From DAOUKH01 sp965219875 (GTDB taxonomy: Bacteria; Chloroflexota; Dehalococcoidia; SHYB01), in NCBI GenBank assembly GCA_965219875.1, contig CBDCOW010000006.1:407750-471749 (forward strand): 64,000 bases of DNA, in the 5' to 3' direction. Positions 55,770 through 63,843 of the stretch are shown piece after piece. A program made the translations under genes and the position numbers. How positions within the stretch are numbered: the first letter of the stretch is position 1; each line of letters opens with the position of its first letter. The notes below the pieces were generated by a model. That model made no database searches. It was not told the DNA's origin and saw nothing but the letters and a program-made list of their open reading frames with translations.

Positions 55770-55875
55770 GGGAATCCATCCCTCCCGTAGGGGCGCCCCT
55801 TGTGGGCGCCCGCTCCCTCCATGACGAGGTTACACAGAGGTTCCCCTGCGAGAGACTGAGCGCGGGTGCGGGCCG
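55770..55875. repeat. REP-like repeats, families B and C (right flank of IS30)
   Basis: GGGAATCCATCCCTCCCGTA then GGGGCGCCCCTTGTGGGC and a family-C remnant CGAGAGACTGAGCGCGGG. This is the second half of the family-B element split by the IS. Confidence 0.75.
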
Positions 55876-55896
55876 CCAAGTGCCCACCCTGCGCCC

Positions 55897-56478
55897 CTAC
55901 CCCTCCGCCAGCGCGCGCAGAAGGTACGTCGTCATCAGCGCGGTGGCGCCGAAGATGAGGTGCTCGCCGAAGCGGTAGGCGGGGAACTTCGCGCGGGACC
56001 GTCCGGGGGGTGGATTGGGGTGCGTCTCAACGTTCGCGGGGTCCCGCAGGTGCGAGAGGGGGACTTCGAGCACCTCCGCCACCTCCAGCGGCGCCGGCGC
56101 GAAGGCGTAGGGGAAGACCTCGACGCGCCCCACCACCGGCGTGACCAGGAAGTTCGAGATCGTGATGATGTCGTCCAGGCGCCCAAGGAGGGTGATGTCG
56201 GCGGGCGCGATGCCGACCTCCTCGTGGGTCTCGCGGAGCGCCGTGTGCTCCAGCGACTCGTCGGCGGGCTCGACGCCCCCGCCGGGGAACGATATCTCGC
56301 CCTTGTGGTGCTCGACCTCTTGCGTGCGCACCGTGTAGATGACGCGGAAGTCCGGGCCCGGGCCGTACAGCGGAATCAACACCGCGGCGCGGGGACGCTC
56401 GCTCTCGGCGCCCTGCCACCGCTCGCGGCGGCCCAGCCACTCGCCGAGCCGCGCGAGGTCGACCGTATCCTTCACCAA
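55897..56478 (-). CDS. NUDIX hydrolase, CoA-pyrophosphatase (NudL)-like
   Basis: 193 residues. The NudL-type motif HHKGEISFPGGGVEP overlaps the NUDIX box GGGVEPADESLEHTALRETHEEVGI with the catalytic REXXEE. Earlier VLIPLYGPGPDFRVIYTVRTQ and later PVVGRVEVFPYAF and EVLEVPLSHL agree with the subfamily. Cleaves CoA or related pyrophosphates. Start TTG at 56478 (or GTG at 56475), with GGTGGAGA upstream. Single gene between repeats. Confidence 0.92.
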   Translation of the reverse strand: MVKDTVDLARLGEWLGRRERWQGAESERPRAAVLIPLYGPGPDFRVIYTVRTQEVEHHKGEISFPGGGVEPADESLEHTALRETHEEVGIAPADITLLGRLDDIITISNFLVTPVVGRVEVFPYAFAPAPLEVAEVLEVPLSHLRDPANVETHPNPPPGRSRAKFPAYRFGEHLIFGATALMTTYLLRALAEG

Positions 56479-56520
56479 CCCATCTCCACCATGGCCGGAT
56501 CATAGCATGAGGCCCTTGCC

Positions 56521-56645
56521 GCTCCCCCTCCGGAGACCTTTCGAAACCCATTCCCTATCCGTCATTCCCGCGAACTTACGGAATCTATCCCCTCCCGTAG
56601 GGGCTTCCCTTGCGCACGCCCTGCCTCCGGCCTCTCCCTGGTCGC
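56521..56645. repeat. REP-like repeats, families A and B
   Basis: GGAGACCTTTCGAAACCCAT, CGTCATTCCCGCGAACTTAC, CCTCCCGTAGGGGCTTCCCT and GCCTCTCCC. A degenerate mosaic in the gap upstream of the LRR gene. Confidence 0.65.
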
Positions 56646-56966
56646 TCGAAGTTCGCGGTACACTGCGCGGGACACAGCATCGCGTTTGACGCCAACGGGT
56701 CGATCCAACGAGAGTGGCACGTCCTGAACGAACATGGCGCAGGGGAGTCTTGAGCTCCACGTGGCGGGCCGCCCTGTTGTGCGCCGTGCTGTGCCTTCGC
56801 GCTTCTCGCAGCATGCGAGGGCTCGCCGGCACCGCGTCCAACGTCCGAGCCCGCTCTGACCGCCACTTCATCCCCCAGCCCTTCTGCGACGCCGACTTCA
56901 ACGGCCACATCGACACCGCCGCCGGCTGTCATCGTCGTAACGGCGACGCCCACGCCGACCCCCGTT

Positions 56967-57623
56967 GTGATCGTGGTAACGGCGACGCCCACACCAACAC
57001 CGCAGCGCACGCCGACCCCGGTTGTGATCGTGGTAACGGCGACGCCCACACCAACGCCGCAGCCCAGCCCGACCCCGGCTGTGATCGTGGTAACGGCGAC
57101 GCCTACACCAACGCCGCAGCCCACGCCCACACCAACGCCGACAGTCATCGTCACGGCTACTCCTGAGTCCACTCTGTCCGTGAACTCAGACAGGGAGGCG
57201 CTCGTGGCCCTCTACATCGCCACCGATGGCCCCAACTGGACGAACAACACCCATTGGTTGAGCGATAGGCCGCTCGGCGAATGGTACGGCGTAACGACCG
57301 ACGGCCCCGGACGAGTTACCGCGCTGCACCTTCCCGGTAACCAGTTAATCGGGGAGATGCCGAAGGAGCTCGGCAGCCTCTCCGAACTCACGATACTGTA
57401 CCTCTCTGGTAACCAGTTGAGCGGAGAGATTCCCGAGGACCTCGGCGGCCTCTCCAACCTATGGTGGCTGTGGCTCTCTGACAACCGGTTGAGCGGGAAA
57501 ATACCTGAGGAGCTGGGCAACCTATCCAAGCTAGATGGGCTAGGTCTGTCTGTCAACCAGTTGAGCGGAGAGATACCCGAGGAGCTCGGCGGTCTCTCCT
57601 ACCTATGGCGGCTGTGGCTCTGA
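56967..57623 (+). CDS. LRR lipoprotein, open fragment 1 (linker, cap, first LRRs)
   Basis: 218 codons from a GTG. Three copies of a 40-bp linker unit (VIVVTATPTPTPQ) are followed by the first cap DREALVALYIATDGPNWTNN and five LRRs (LSGEIPEELGxLSxL). It lacks a signal peptide because that lies in another frame upstream. It ends WRLWL-stop, two bases short of the SDNRLSG that should follow. Confidence 0.6.
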   Translation: MIVVTATPTPTPQRTPTPVVIVVTATPTPTPQPSPTPAVIVVTATPTPTPQPTPTPTPTVIVTATPESTLSVNSDREALVALYIATDGPNWTNNTHWLSDRPLGEWYGVTTDGPGRVTALHLPGNQLIGEMPKELGSLSELTILYLSGNQLSGEIPEDLGGLSNLWWLWLSDNRLSGKIPEELGNLSKLDGLGLSVNQLSGEIPEELGGLSYLWRLWL

Positions 57624-57630
57624 CAACCGG

Positions 57631-58590
57631 TTGAGCGGGGAGATACCTGAGGAGTTGGGTAGCCTATCCAACCTGAAAGAATTGGATCTCTATCGCAACC
57701 AATTGAGTGGAGAGATACCTGAGGCGTTGGGTAGCCTATCCAACCTGGAGGTCTTGCGCCTGGGGGTCAATCGATTGAGGGGAGAGATACCCCCAGAGTT
57801 GGGCCGCCTCTCCAGACTCCAAGAGATGTACTTCTTTGACAACCAGTTGAGTGGTGAGATACCTGCAGAGCTGGGCCGCCTCTCCAGGCTGCAGCGTCTT
57901 ACGCTCAGTCGTAACCAGTTGAGCGGGGAGATACCTGTAGCTCTCAGTCTTCTATCCAACCTGGAATTTCTATCCCTTATTGACAACCAATTGAGCGGGG
58001 CCATACCGGAGGAGTTCGGCACTCTTCCCAACTTACGTTGGCTGTGGCTCTCTAACAACCGGTTGACAGGCGGGATACCAGCGGAACTCGGCGGACTTCC
58101 CTACTTGGAACAACTGGAGCTCTCGGGGAATCAGTTGAGCGGGTGCATACCGAGGAGTCTGAGGGATGTAGTGGGCAACGACCCTTCCGATGTCGGTCTG
58201 CTGTTCTGTATGCCGGCGCAATCCGACGACCCGGACCGAGTCGCCTTGATCGCCCTCTACAATTCCGCCGGAGGTCCAAGCTGGACGAACAATGACAATT
58301 GGCTGAGTGATGCCCCTATCGGCAAGTGGTACGGCGTGACGACCGACAACATCGGACGAGTTATTATACTGGATCTCATGGAAAATCAGTTGAGCGGGGA
58401 AATACCAGAAGAACTCGTCGGCCTCTCAAATCTAGAGTTGCTGACCCTCTCTGGCAACCAATTGAGCGGGTGCATACCGGCGAGGCTGAGAGGCGTAGAG
58501 GAAAATGACCTTTCTGACCTCGGTCTGCCGGTCTGCACGCCCGTGGAATCCACTGAATGGGGACCGTGCTGCCTTGGTTGCCTTCTATAG
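57631..58590 (+). CDS. LRR protein, open fragment 2
   Basis: 319 codons. It continues the first module (LSGEIPEELGSLSNLKELDLYRNQ), with the exit cap LSGCIPRSLRDVVGNDPSDV and the second cap DRVALIALYNSAGGPSWTNNDNW. It then has two LRRs and the second exit cap LRGVEENDLSDLGLPVC, before reading out of frame as WGPCCLGCLL. The start is not a true translation start; the frame opens because of the upstream shift. Confidence 0.6.
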   Translation: MSGEIPEELGSLSNLKELDLYRNQLSGEIPEALGSLSNLEVLRLGVNRLRGEIPPELGRLSRLQEMYFFDNQLSGEIPAELGRLSRLQRLTLSRNQLSGEIPVALSLLSNLEFLSLIDNQLSGAIPEEFGTLPNLRWLWLSNNRLTGGIPAELGGLPYLEQLELSGNQLSGCIPRSLRDVVGNDPSDVGLLFCMPAQSDDPDRVALIALYNSAGGPSWTNNDNWLSDAPIGKWYGVTTDNIGRVIILDLMENQLSGEIPEELVGLSNLELLTLSGNQLSGCIPARLRGVEENDLSDLGLPVCTPVESTEWGPCCLGCLL

Positions 58591-58725
58591 AGCCACTGGC
58601 GGCCCGAACTGGACCGAAAGCTACAACTGGCTGGTCGTTTCACCAATTAGCTGGTGGTTCGGCGTTGAGACTGACTACGCCGGCCGAGTTACTAGATTGG
58701 AGCGGATAGGAAATGATCTGAGCGG

Positions 58726-60651
58726 TTGGATACCGCCGGAGCTGGGCGCCTCTCCTACCTGGAAGAATTGCGCCTCTGGGATAACCAGTTGGTCGGGGAC
58801 ATTCCTGCAGAGCTCGGCCTTCTATCCAACCTGGTATTTCTGTCCCTTAACGACAACCAGTTGGACGGGCAGATACCGGCGAAGCTCGGCCGCCTATCCA
58901 ACCTAGGATGGCTAGTTCTCTCAAACAATCGGCTGAGCGGGGAGATACCGGCGGAGCTCGGCGGCCTCTCTAACTTGCAAGTGCTGCACCTCTCTGGAAA
59001 CCAGTTGACTGGGGAGATACCGGAAGAGCTCGGCAGCCTCTCCAATCTGGAGGAACTGGTGCTCTCTGGAAACCAGTTGACTGGGGAGATACCGGCGGAA
59101 CTCGGCAGCCTCTCCAATCTGGAGGAACTGGTGCTCTCTGGAAACCAGTTGAGCGGGGAGATGCCTGCGGAGCTGGGGGGCCTCTCTAGCCTGACGTTTC
59201 TGGACCTCCGTGACAACCAATTGAGCGGAGAGATACCGGAAGAGTTCGGCAGCCTCTCCAACCTGCAAGTGCTGTACCTCTCGGGCAACCAGCTGAGCGG
59301 CTGCATACCGGATGCCTTGAGCGATGTAGGAGACAACGACTATTCCGATCTTGGTCTTTCGTTCTGCCCCTCCACTATTACTCCGGTGCCATCCGACGAG
59401 CCGGACCGCGCCGCGCTCATCGCGCTCTACAACGTAGCCGGAGGCCCGGAGTGGAGCAGAAACAACAACTGGCTCAGCAGCGCCCCAATCGGTGAGTGGT
59501 ACGGCGTGACGACGGACGACACTGGTCGAGTTACTGGACTGGACCTCCGTGACAACCAGTTGAGCGGGGAGATACCGGCAGAGCTCGGCAGCCTCTCCAA
59601 CTTGCAAGTGCTCGACCTCTCGGACAACCAGTTGAGCGGAGATATACCGGGTGAGTTGGCCAACCTTTTCAACCTGGAAAGGCTGGATCTCGGTGACAAC
59701 GGGTTGATCGGAGAGATACCGGCGGAGCTCGGCGACCTCTCCGGCTTGCAAATGCTGGATCTCGGTGACAACCGGTTGAGCGGAGAGATACCTCGTGAGT
59801 TCGGCGGCCTCCCTAACCTGCGATTACTGTACCTACTTAACAACTACTTGAGCGGAGAGATACCGGAGGAACTAGGCAGCCTTTCCAACCTGCAAGTACT
59901 GTACCTCAATAACAACCAGCTGAGGGGAGCGATACCTGCTGCGTTCGGCAGTCTCGACAACCTGGGATATATGACTCTCTCCGCCAACCGGTTAAGCGGA
60001 GAGATACCCGGCGAACTCGGCGACCTCAGCAACCTTTCGTTTCTGGGCCTCCGTGGCAATCAGTTGAGTGGGGAAATACCGGAGGAGCTCGGCAGCCTCT
60101 CCAAACTGGGATGGCTGAGTCTCTCTTACAACCAGTTGAGCGGAGAGATACCGGCGGGACTAGGCAGCCTTTCCAACCTAACAACATTGCACCTCAGGGG
60201 CAACCGGCTGAGCGGAGAGATACCGGCGGAACTGAGCAGCCTGTCCCGCCTGCAATCGCTGTGGCTCCGGGATAACCAGTTGAGCGGAGAGATACCGGCG
60301 GAACTTGGTAGCCTGTCCCGCCTGCAATCACTGGAGCTCACAAACAACCAGCTGAATGGGGAGATACCGTCGGAACTGGGCAACCTATCCAACCTGTATT
60401 TGCTGGACCTCTCTGGGAACCACTTGATTGGGGAGATACCAGCGGAATTGGGTAACCTATCCAACCTGCGATTGCTGCTAGGTCTCTCAAACAACCAGTT
60501 GAGCGGGGAGATACCGTCGGAACTGGGCAGCCTCTCCAATCTGACAAAACTGTTCCTCTCAGGTAACCAGTTGACCGGATGCGTACCAGAGAATCTGAGA
60601 GACGCATTAATATACGACCGTCTCTGGACCGGTCCATTTTGTATGCCGTAG
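58726..60651 (+). CDS. LRR protein, open fragment 3 (intact C-terminal 640 codons)
   Basis: 641 codons with about 25 plant-like LRRs (consensus LSGEIPAELGSLSNLQVLDLSDNQ), an exit cap CIPDALSDVGDNDYSDLGLSFC, then the fourth entry cap DRAALIALYNVAGGPEWSRNNNW and a final CVPENLRDALIYDRLW cap. No membrane anchor or sorting signal follows, so anchoring would depend on the lipoprotein signal upstream. The third entry cap lies just upstream in another frame (58556-58745). Confidence 0.7.
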   Translation: MDTAGAGRLSYLEELRLWDNQLVGDIPAELGLLSNLVFLSLNDNQLDGQIPAKLGRLSNLGWLVLSNNRLSGEIPAELGGLSNLQVLHLSGNQLTGEIPEELGSLSNLEELVLSGNQLTGEIPAELGSLSNLEELVLSGNQLSGEMPAELGGLSSLTFLDLRDNQLSGEIPEEFGSLSNLQVLYLSGNQLSGCIPDALSDVGDNDYSDLGLSFCPSTITPVPSDEPDRAALIALYNVAGGPEWSRNNNWLSSAPIGEWYGVTTDDTGRVTGLDLRDNQLSGEIPAELGSLSNLQVLDLSDNQLSGDIPGELANLFNLERLDLGDNGLIGEIPAELGDLSGLQMLDLGDNRLSGEIPREFGGLPNLRLLYLLNNYLSGEIPEELGSLSNLQVLYLNNNQLRGAIPAAFGSLDNLGYMTLSANRLSGEIPGELGDLSNLSFLGLRGNQLSGEIPEELGSLSKLGWLSLSYNQLSGEIPAGLGSLSNLTTLHLRGNRLSGEIPAELSSLSRLQSLWLRDNQLSGEIPAELGSLSRLQSLELTNNQLNGEIPSELGNLSNLYLLDLSGNHLIGEIPAELGNLSNLRLLLGLSNNQLSGEIPSELGSLSNLTKLFLSGNQLTGCVPENLRDALIYDRLWTGPFCMP

Positions 60652-60814
60652 ATCGGAACCCCAAATTGCCGCACGCGTGGTGACAGACATGGGCTTGCTG
60701 TCCCCTTGGACACCAACGGCTCCCTCTCTCGCCCGCTGCTTGAGAAGGAAAGAGCCCTCTCGCTCTGCCATCCGCCCCTTCCGCATCCCCGCCCCCACCC
60801 CCTACCATGTCCTC

Positions 60815-61156
60815 ATGCACACCCAGCCCAGCGGTGCCGGCCAACCACTGACGGCCTCTCCTCTCGGAGGTCGCCGGTTGGCCATGGGCGCGCGCGATAA
60901 GCCACGGGAACTCCCAGGGAATCGGCGGCAACATGCCTTCCTCCGGGAACTCAAGCGCGTAGGCACACCGAGCGCCGGTCGTCGAGATGCCCGTGTGTCT
61001 TATTTCGACGACGAGGGACTCCGTCGGCGCTTGCGCGAGGCGAAACTGCCCTTCGGCGAACGCCTTGAAGAACCCTTCGCTGCCATCGACGCCCTGTGCG
61101 AAGCGTGGCTGCGCGAGTTGGAAAGAGAGACTGGGAGAGCAAGCTCGGCCAACTGA
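60815..61156 (+). CDS. Uncharacterised small protein
   Basis: 113 residues. The N-terminal half is low-complexity; the C-terminal half (RRQHAFLRELKRVG, YFDDEGLRRRLREAKLPFGERLEEPFAAIDALCEAWLRELERE) looks like a genuine helical domain. I cannot assign a family. The ATG at 60815 is one of several possible; the frame opens at 60677. Codon use is compatible with coding, but it could be a remnant of a larger gene. Confidence 0.4.
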   Translation: MHTQPSGAGQPLTASPLGGRRLAMGARDKPRELPGNRRQHAFLRELKRVGTPSAGRRDARVSYFDDEGLRRRLREAKLPFGERLEEPFAAIDALCEAWLRELERETGRASSAN

Positions 61157-61335
61157 TCCCGCCGGGCTCGTGGGACCGGCCGCCCTCCCCGGCGCGCCGG
61201 CCGCTCCTTCTCACTCTTTAAAATGGGATCGCCCCCTTGGCCCCGGTGCGCCTTCCGCCAACCAAACGCCGCAACCACCGAAGGCCATCGAACCCCGTCA
61301 CCCTCGCGAGTGGGCCTCGGCCGGGGCCGGAATGC

Positions 61336-61341
61336 TATACT
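61336..61341 (+). promoter_or_regulatory. Candidate -10 element of the CoA-transferase gene
   Basis: TATACT, 37 bp before the ATG at 61379; no clear -35. The 220-bp gap upstream shows no gene. Confidence 0.4.
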
Positions 61342-61378
61342 CGTTTGTCGAGCGTTCGTCTCCTGAACGGAAGCGCCT

Positions 61379-63781
61379 ATGCCGCCCCCTTGCCAGGGCC
61401 TGCGAGTCATCGACCTCACCCGTAGCTTTACCGGCGCCTTGGCCACCATGGTACTCGCCGACGCGGGCGCCGAGGTCGTTAAGGTGGAGCCGCCGGAGGG
61501 CGATCCCAGCCGCGAGCACTACGCCGCCCTCATGTGGCACCGCGGCAAGCGCAGCGTCGTCCTAGACCTCAAGACGGAGGAAGGCCGCACCGACGCCCAG
61601 CGCCTCGCCGGCGGCGCCGACGTCGTCCTCGCCGGCTTCCGCCCGGGCGTGGCCGCCCGCCTCGGCATGGACTACGAGGGCCTCGCCGCGCGCAACCCCG
61701 GCCTCGTCTACGCCGACCTCACCGGCTTCGGCCCCACCGGCCCCTACGCCAACGTCCGCGCCTACGAGGGCGTCGTCAACGCCGTCGCCGGCCGCATGGA
61801 CACCCACCACGAAACCACCGGCGCCGACCGTCCCGCCTACCAGGCCCAGTTCCTCACCAGCTACGGCACGGCACTCAACACCGTCCAGGCCATCCTTGCC
61901 GCCCTCGTCGTCCGCGAGCGCTGCGGCCACGGCCAGCGCGTCGAGACCAGCTTGCTCAAGGCGACGATGAACTTCGACCTCAGCTACTTCCTCGGCTGGC
62001 AGCTCTACGACCGCGGTGAGTTCAACGGGCCGTTCCGCTACAACGGCGGCGGCGTCCCGCCCTACATGACCGGCAGGTCGAAAGACGGCCACTGGATCCA
62101 GTTCGGCAACCTCACGCCCCAAACGCTGTTCAACTTCCTGCAGCAGTTGGGGCTCGACTGGACCCTCCAAGACGAGCGCTTCGCCAACCAGCCCGTCTTC
62201 GCCAAAGTGGAAGACCTCCGCGAACTCCAGCGCCTCTGCCTCGCCGCGCTCCTCGAAAAAGACCTGGACGAGTGGATGCGCATCTTCATGGAGAACGACA
62301 TCGCCGCTGAGCCCTTCCGCACTACGCAAGAGGGGATGCGGCATTCCCAAGCGATTCACAACCGCAACGTGATCGACCTCCCCGATCCCGACGCGGGCGC
62401 GACCAAACAGCTCGGCGTCCTGGCCAAGTTCGGCACGACGCCCATGGAGATCGGCGGTCCCGCGCCCCGCCTCGGCGCCGACACCGCCTCCGTCCTCGCC
62501 GGCCTCGACCACGCCGCGTCCCCCGCGCCGCGGCCCACCTCGACTCCGCCGCGCGCCCCGCTCGAAGGATTGCAGGTCCTCGAGTTCGCCTCCTACATCG
62601 CCGGCCCCTACGCCACCGCTCTCCTCGCCGACCTCGGCGCCCGCGTCATCAAGGTCGAGCCCGTCACCGGCGACGCCTATCGCGCCATGAGTTTCCCCCG
62701 CATGGGCAAGACACTCCAAGGCAAGGAGTCCCTCGCCATCGACCTGAAGGACGAACGGGGCCGGCGGGTCTTACACAAGCTGATCGAACACACCGACGTC
62801 CTTCTCCACAACTTCCGGCCCGGCGTCCCCGAGCGGTTGGGCATGGACTACGAAACGGCCAAGCGCCTCCGCCCCGGCATCGTCTATCTCTACGCCGGGG
62901 CCTACGGCTCGACGGGGCCGCACTCCCACCGCACCGGCTTCCACCCCATCGCCGCCGCCATCACCGGCGGGCCGCGGTACCAGCTTGGCGGCGACCTGCC
63001 CACGCCCTCCGACGTCCCGCTCGACCTCGACGGCGTGCAGGCCATGAGCGACGTCCTCCGCCGCGCCAACGAGTCCAACCCCGATCCCGTCGCCGCCCTC
63101 ACCCACTGCGCCGCCATCCTCATGGGCCTCTACCACCGCGCCCGCACCGGCGAGGGCCAGTACATCGAGACGTCGATGCTGAGCGCCAACCTCTACGCCA
63201 ACGCCGACGACGCGCTCCAATACGAGGGCAAACCCGAGCGCCCCATCGCCGACGCCGACTTCAACGGGTTGAGCGCGGTCTACCGCATCTACCGCTGCCG
63301 CGAGGGTTGGGTCTTCCTGGCCTGTCCCCAAGACGATGAGTGGGCGGCCCTCGCCGGCGCCCTCGGCGGGCGACTCGCCGACCCCGCCTTCTCGACCAAG
63401 CAGGGCCGCCGCGACCATGACGCCCAAATCGCCGCGCTCCTCGAATCCATCTTCGCCGAAGCCGACGCCGAGGAGTGGGAGCGGCGGCTCCTGCCCGCCG
63501 GCGTTCCCTGCGTCCGCCTCGCCGACCGCGATACCGGGCGCTTCATGACGGAGACGCCCTGGGCGCTCGAAGCTGGGCTGATGAAGCAGGTCGAGCACCC
63601 ATCACTGGGCGCCTACCTGCGCCACGCCGCGCCGTTCGACTTCTCCCTAACGCCGGCCAACGAGGGCGCGAACTGCTACCTGGGCGAGCACACCACGAAC
63701 ATCCTGAGGGAGACCGGCTTCAGCGCCGACGAGATCGCGGCCATGCACGCCGACGGCGCCGCCGTGACGCACGGCGTGTGA
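61379..63781 (+). CDS. Double-domain CaiB/BaiF (family III) CoA transferase
   Basis: 800 residues, two full CoA-transferase domains in one chain, joined near residue 390 by a Pro/Thr linker (SPAPRPTSTPPRAPLEG). Domain 1: LRVIDLTRSFTGALATMVLADAGAEVVKVEPPEGDP ... FRPGVAARLGMDY; domain 2: LQVLEFASYIAGPYATALLADLGARVIKVEPVTGDAYR ... FRPGVPERLGMDY. Family III enzymes form interlocked dimers using an Asp that forms an acyl-anhydride; domain 2 has an Asp in NPDPVAALTHCAAIL where domain 1 has FLTSYGTALNTV, so perhaps only one half is catalytic. It would activate carboxylates for acyl-CoA catabolism. Confidence 0.92.
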   Translation: MPPPCQGLRVIDLTRSFTGALATMVLADAGAEVVKVEPPEGDPSREHYAALMWHRGKRSVVLDLKTEEGRTDAQRLAGGADVVLAGFRPGVAARLGMDYEGLAARNPGLVYADLTGFGPTGPYANVRAYEGVVNAVAGRMDTHHETTGADRPAYQAQFLTSYGTALNTVQAILAALVVRERCGHGQRVETSLLKATMNFDLSYFLGWQLYDRGEFNGPFRYNGGGVPPYMTGRSKDGHWIQFGNLTPQTLFNFLQQLGLDWTLQDERFANQPVFAKVEDLRELQRLCLAALLEKDLDEWMRIFMENDIAAEPFRTTQEGMRHSQAIHNRNVIDLPDPDAGATKQLGVLAKFGTTPMEIGGPAPRLGADTASVLAGLDHAASPAPRPTSTPPRAPLEGLQVLEFASYIAGPYATALLADLGARVIKVEPVTGDAYRAMSFPRMGKTLQGKESLAIDLKDERGRRVLHKLIEHTDVLLHNFRPGVPERLGMDYETAKRLRPGIVYLYAGAYGSTGPHSHRTGFHPIAAAITGGPRYQLGGDLPTPSDVPLDLDGVQAMSDVLRRANESNPDPVAALTHCAAILMGLYHRARTGEGQYIETSMLSANLYANADDALQYEGKPERPIADADFNGLSAVYRIYRCREGWVFLACPQDDEWAALAGALGGRLADPAFSTKQGRRDHDAQIAALLESIFAEADAEEWERRLLPAGVPCVRLADRDTGRFMTETPWALEAGLMKQVEHPSLGAYLRHAAPFDFSLTPANEGANCYLGEHTTNILRETGFSADEIAAMHADGAAVTHGV

Positions 63782-63820
63782 TCGGTAGAGCCAGCTGATC
63801 CGCGGAGTCGTATAACCCCA

Positions 63821-63826
63821 TACAAT
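63821..63826 (+). promoter_or_regulatory. Candidate -10 element for ccdA
   Basis: TACAAT, 17 bp before the ATG at 63844; a TATAAC lies 10 bp further upstream. Confidence 0.35.
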
Positions 63827-63843
63827 CCCCATGGGTCCACCAC

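Larger units (their letters stand above)
56750..60651 (+). pseudogene. Modular LRR lipoprotein gene broken by four frameshifts
   Basis: Read across frames this is one gene of about 1300 codons. A signal starts SSTWRAALLCAVLC at the TTG 56750 and changes frame before the lipobox LAAC (Cys codon 56814). It continues as a Pro/Thr linker (VIVVTATPTPTPQ repeats) and four modules, each with a cap (DRxALxALYxAxxGPxW...NWLS...WYGVTTDxxGRV), several 24-residue LRRs and, in the first modules, an exit cap (SGCIPxxLRDVxxNDxSDLGL). Frames change near 56800, 57618 (CT lost from a CTCTCT run), 58550 and 58745 (one G lost). Each open piece is listed separately below. Confidence 0.8.

Noticed and set aside
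56714..57166. 150-codon frame at the LRR gene start
   Set aside because: Its Asn/Asp/His-rich tail is the Pro/Thr linker read in the wrong frame; only the first residues overlap the true signal peptide frame.
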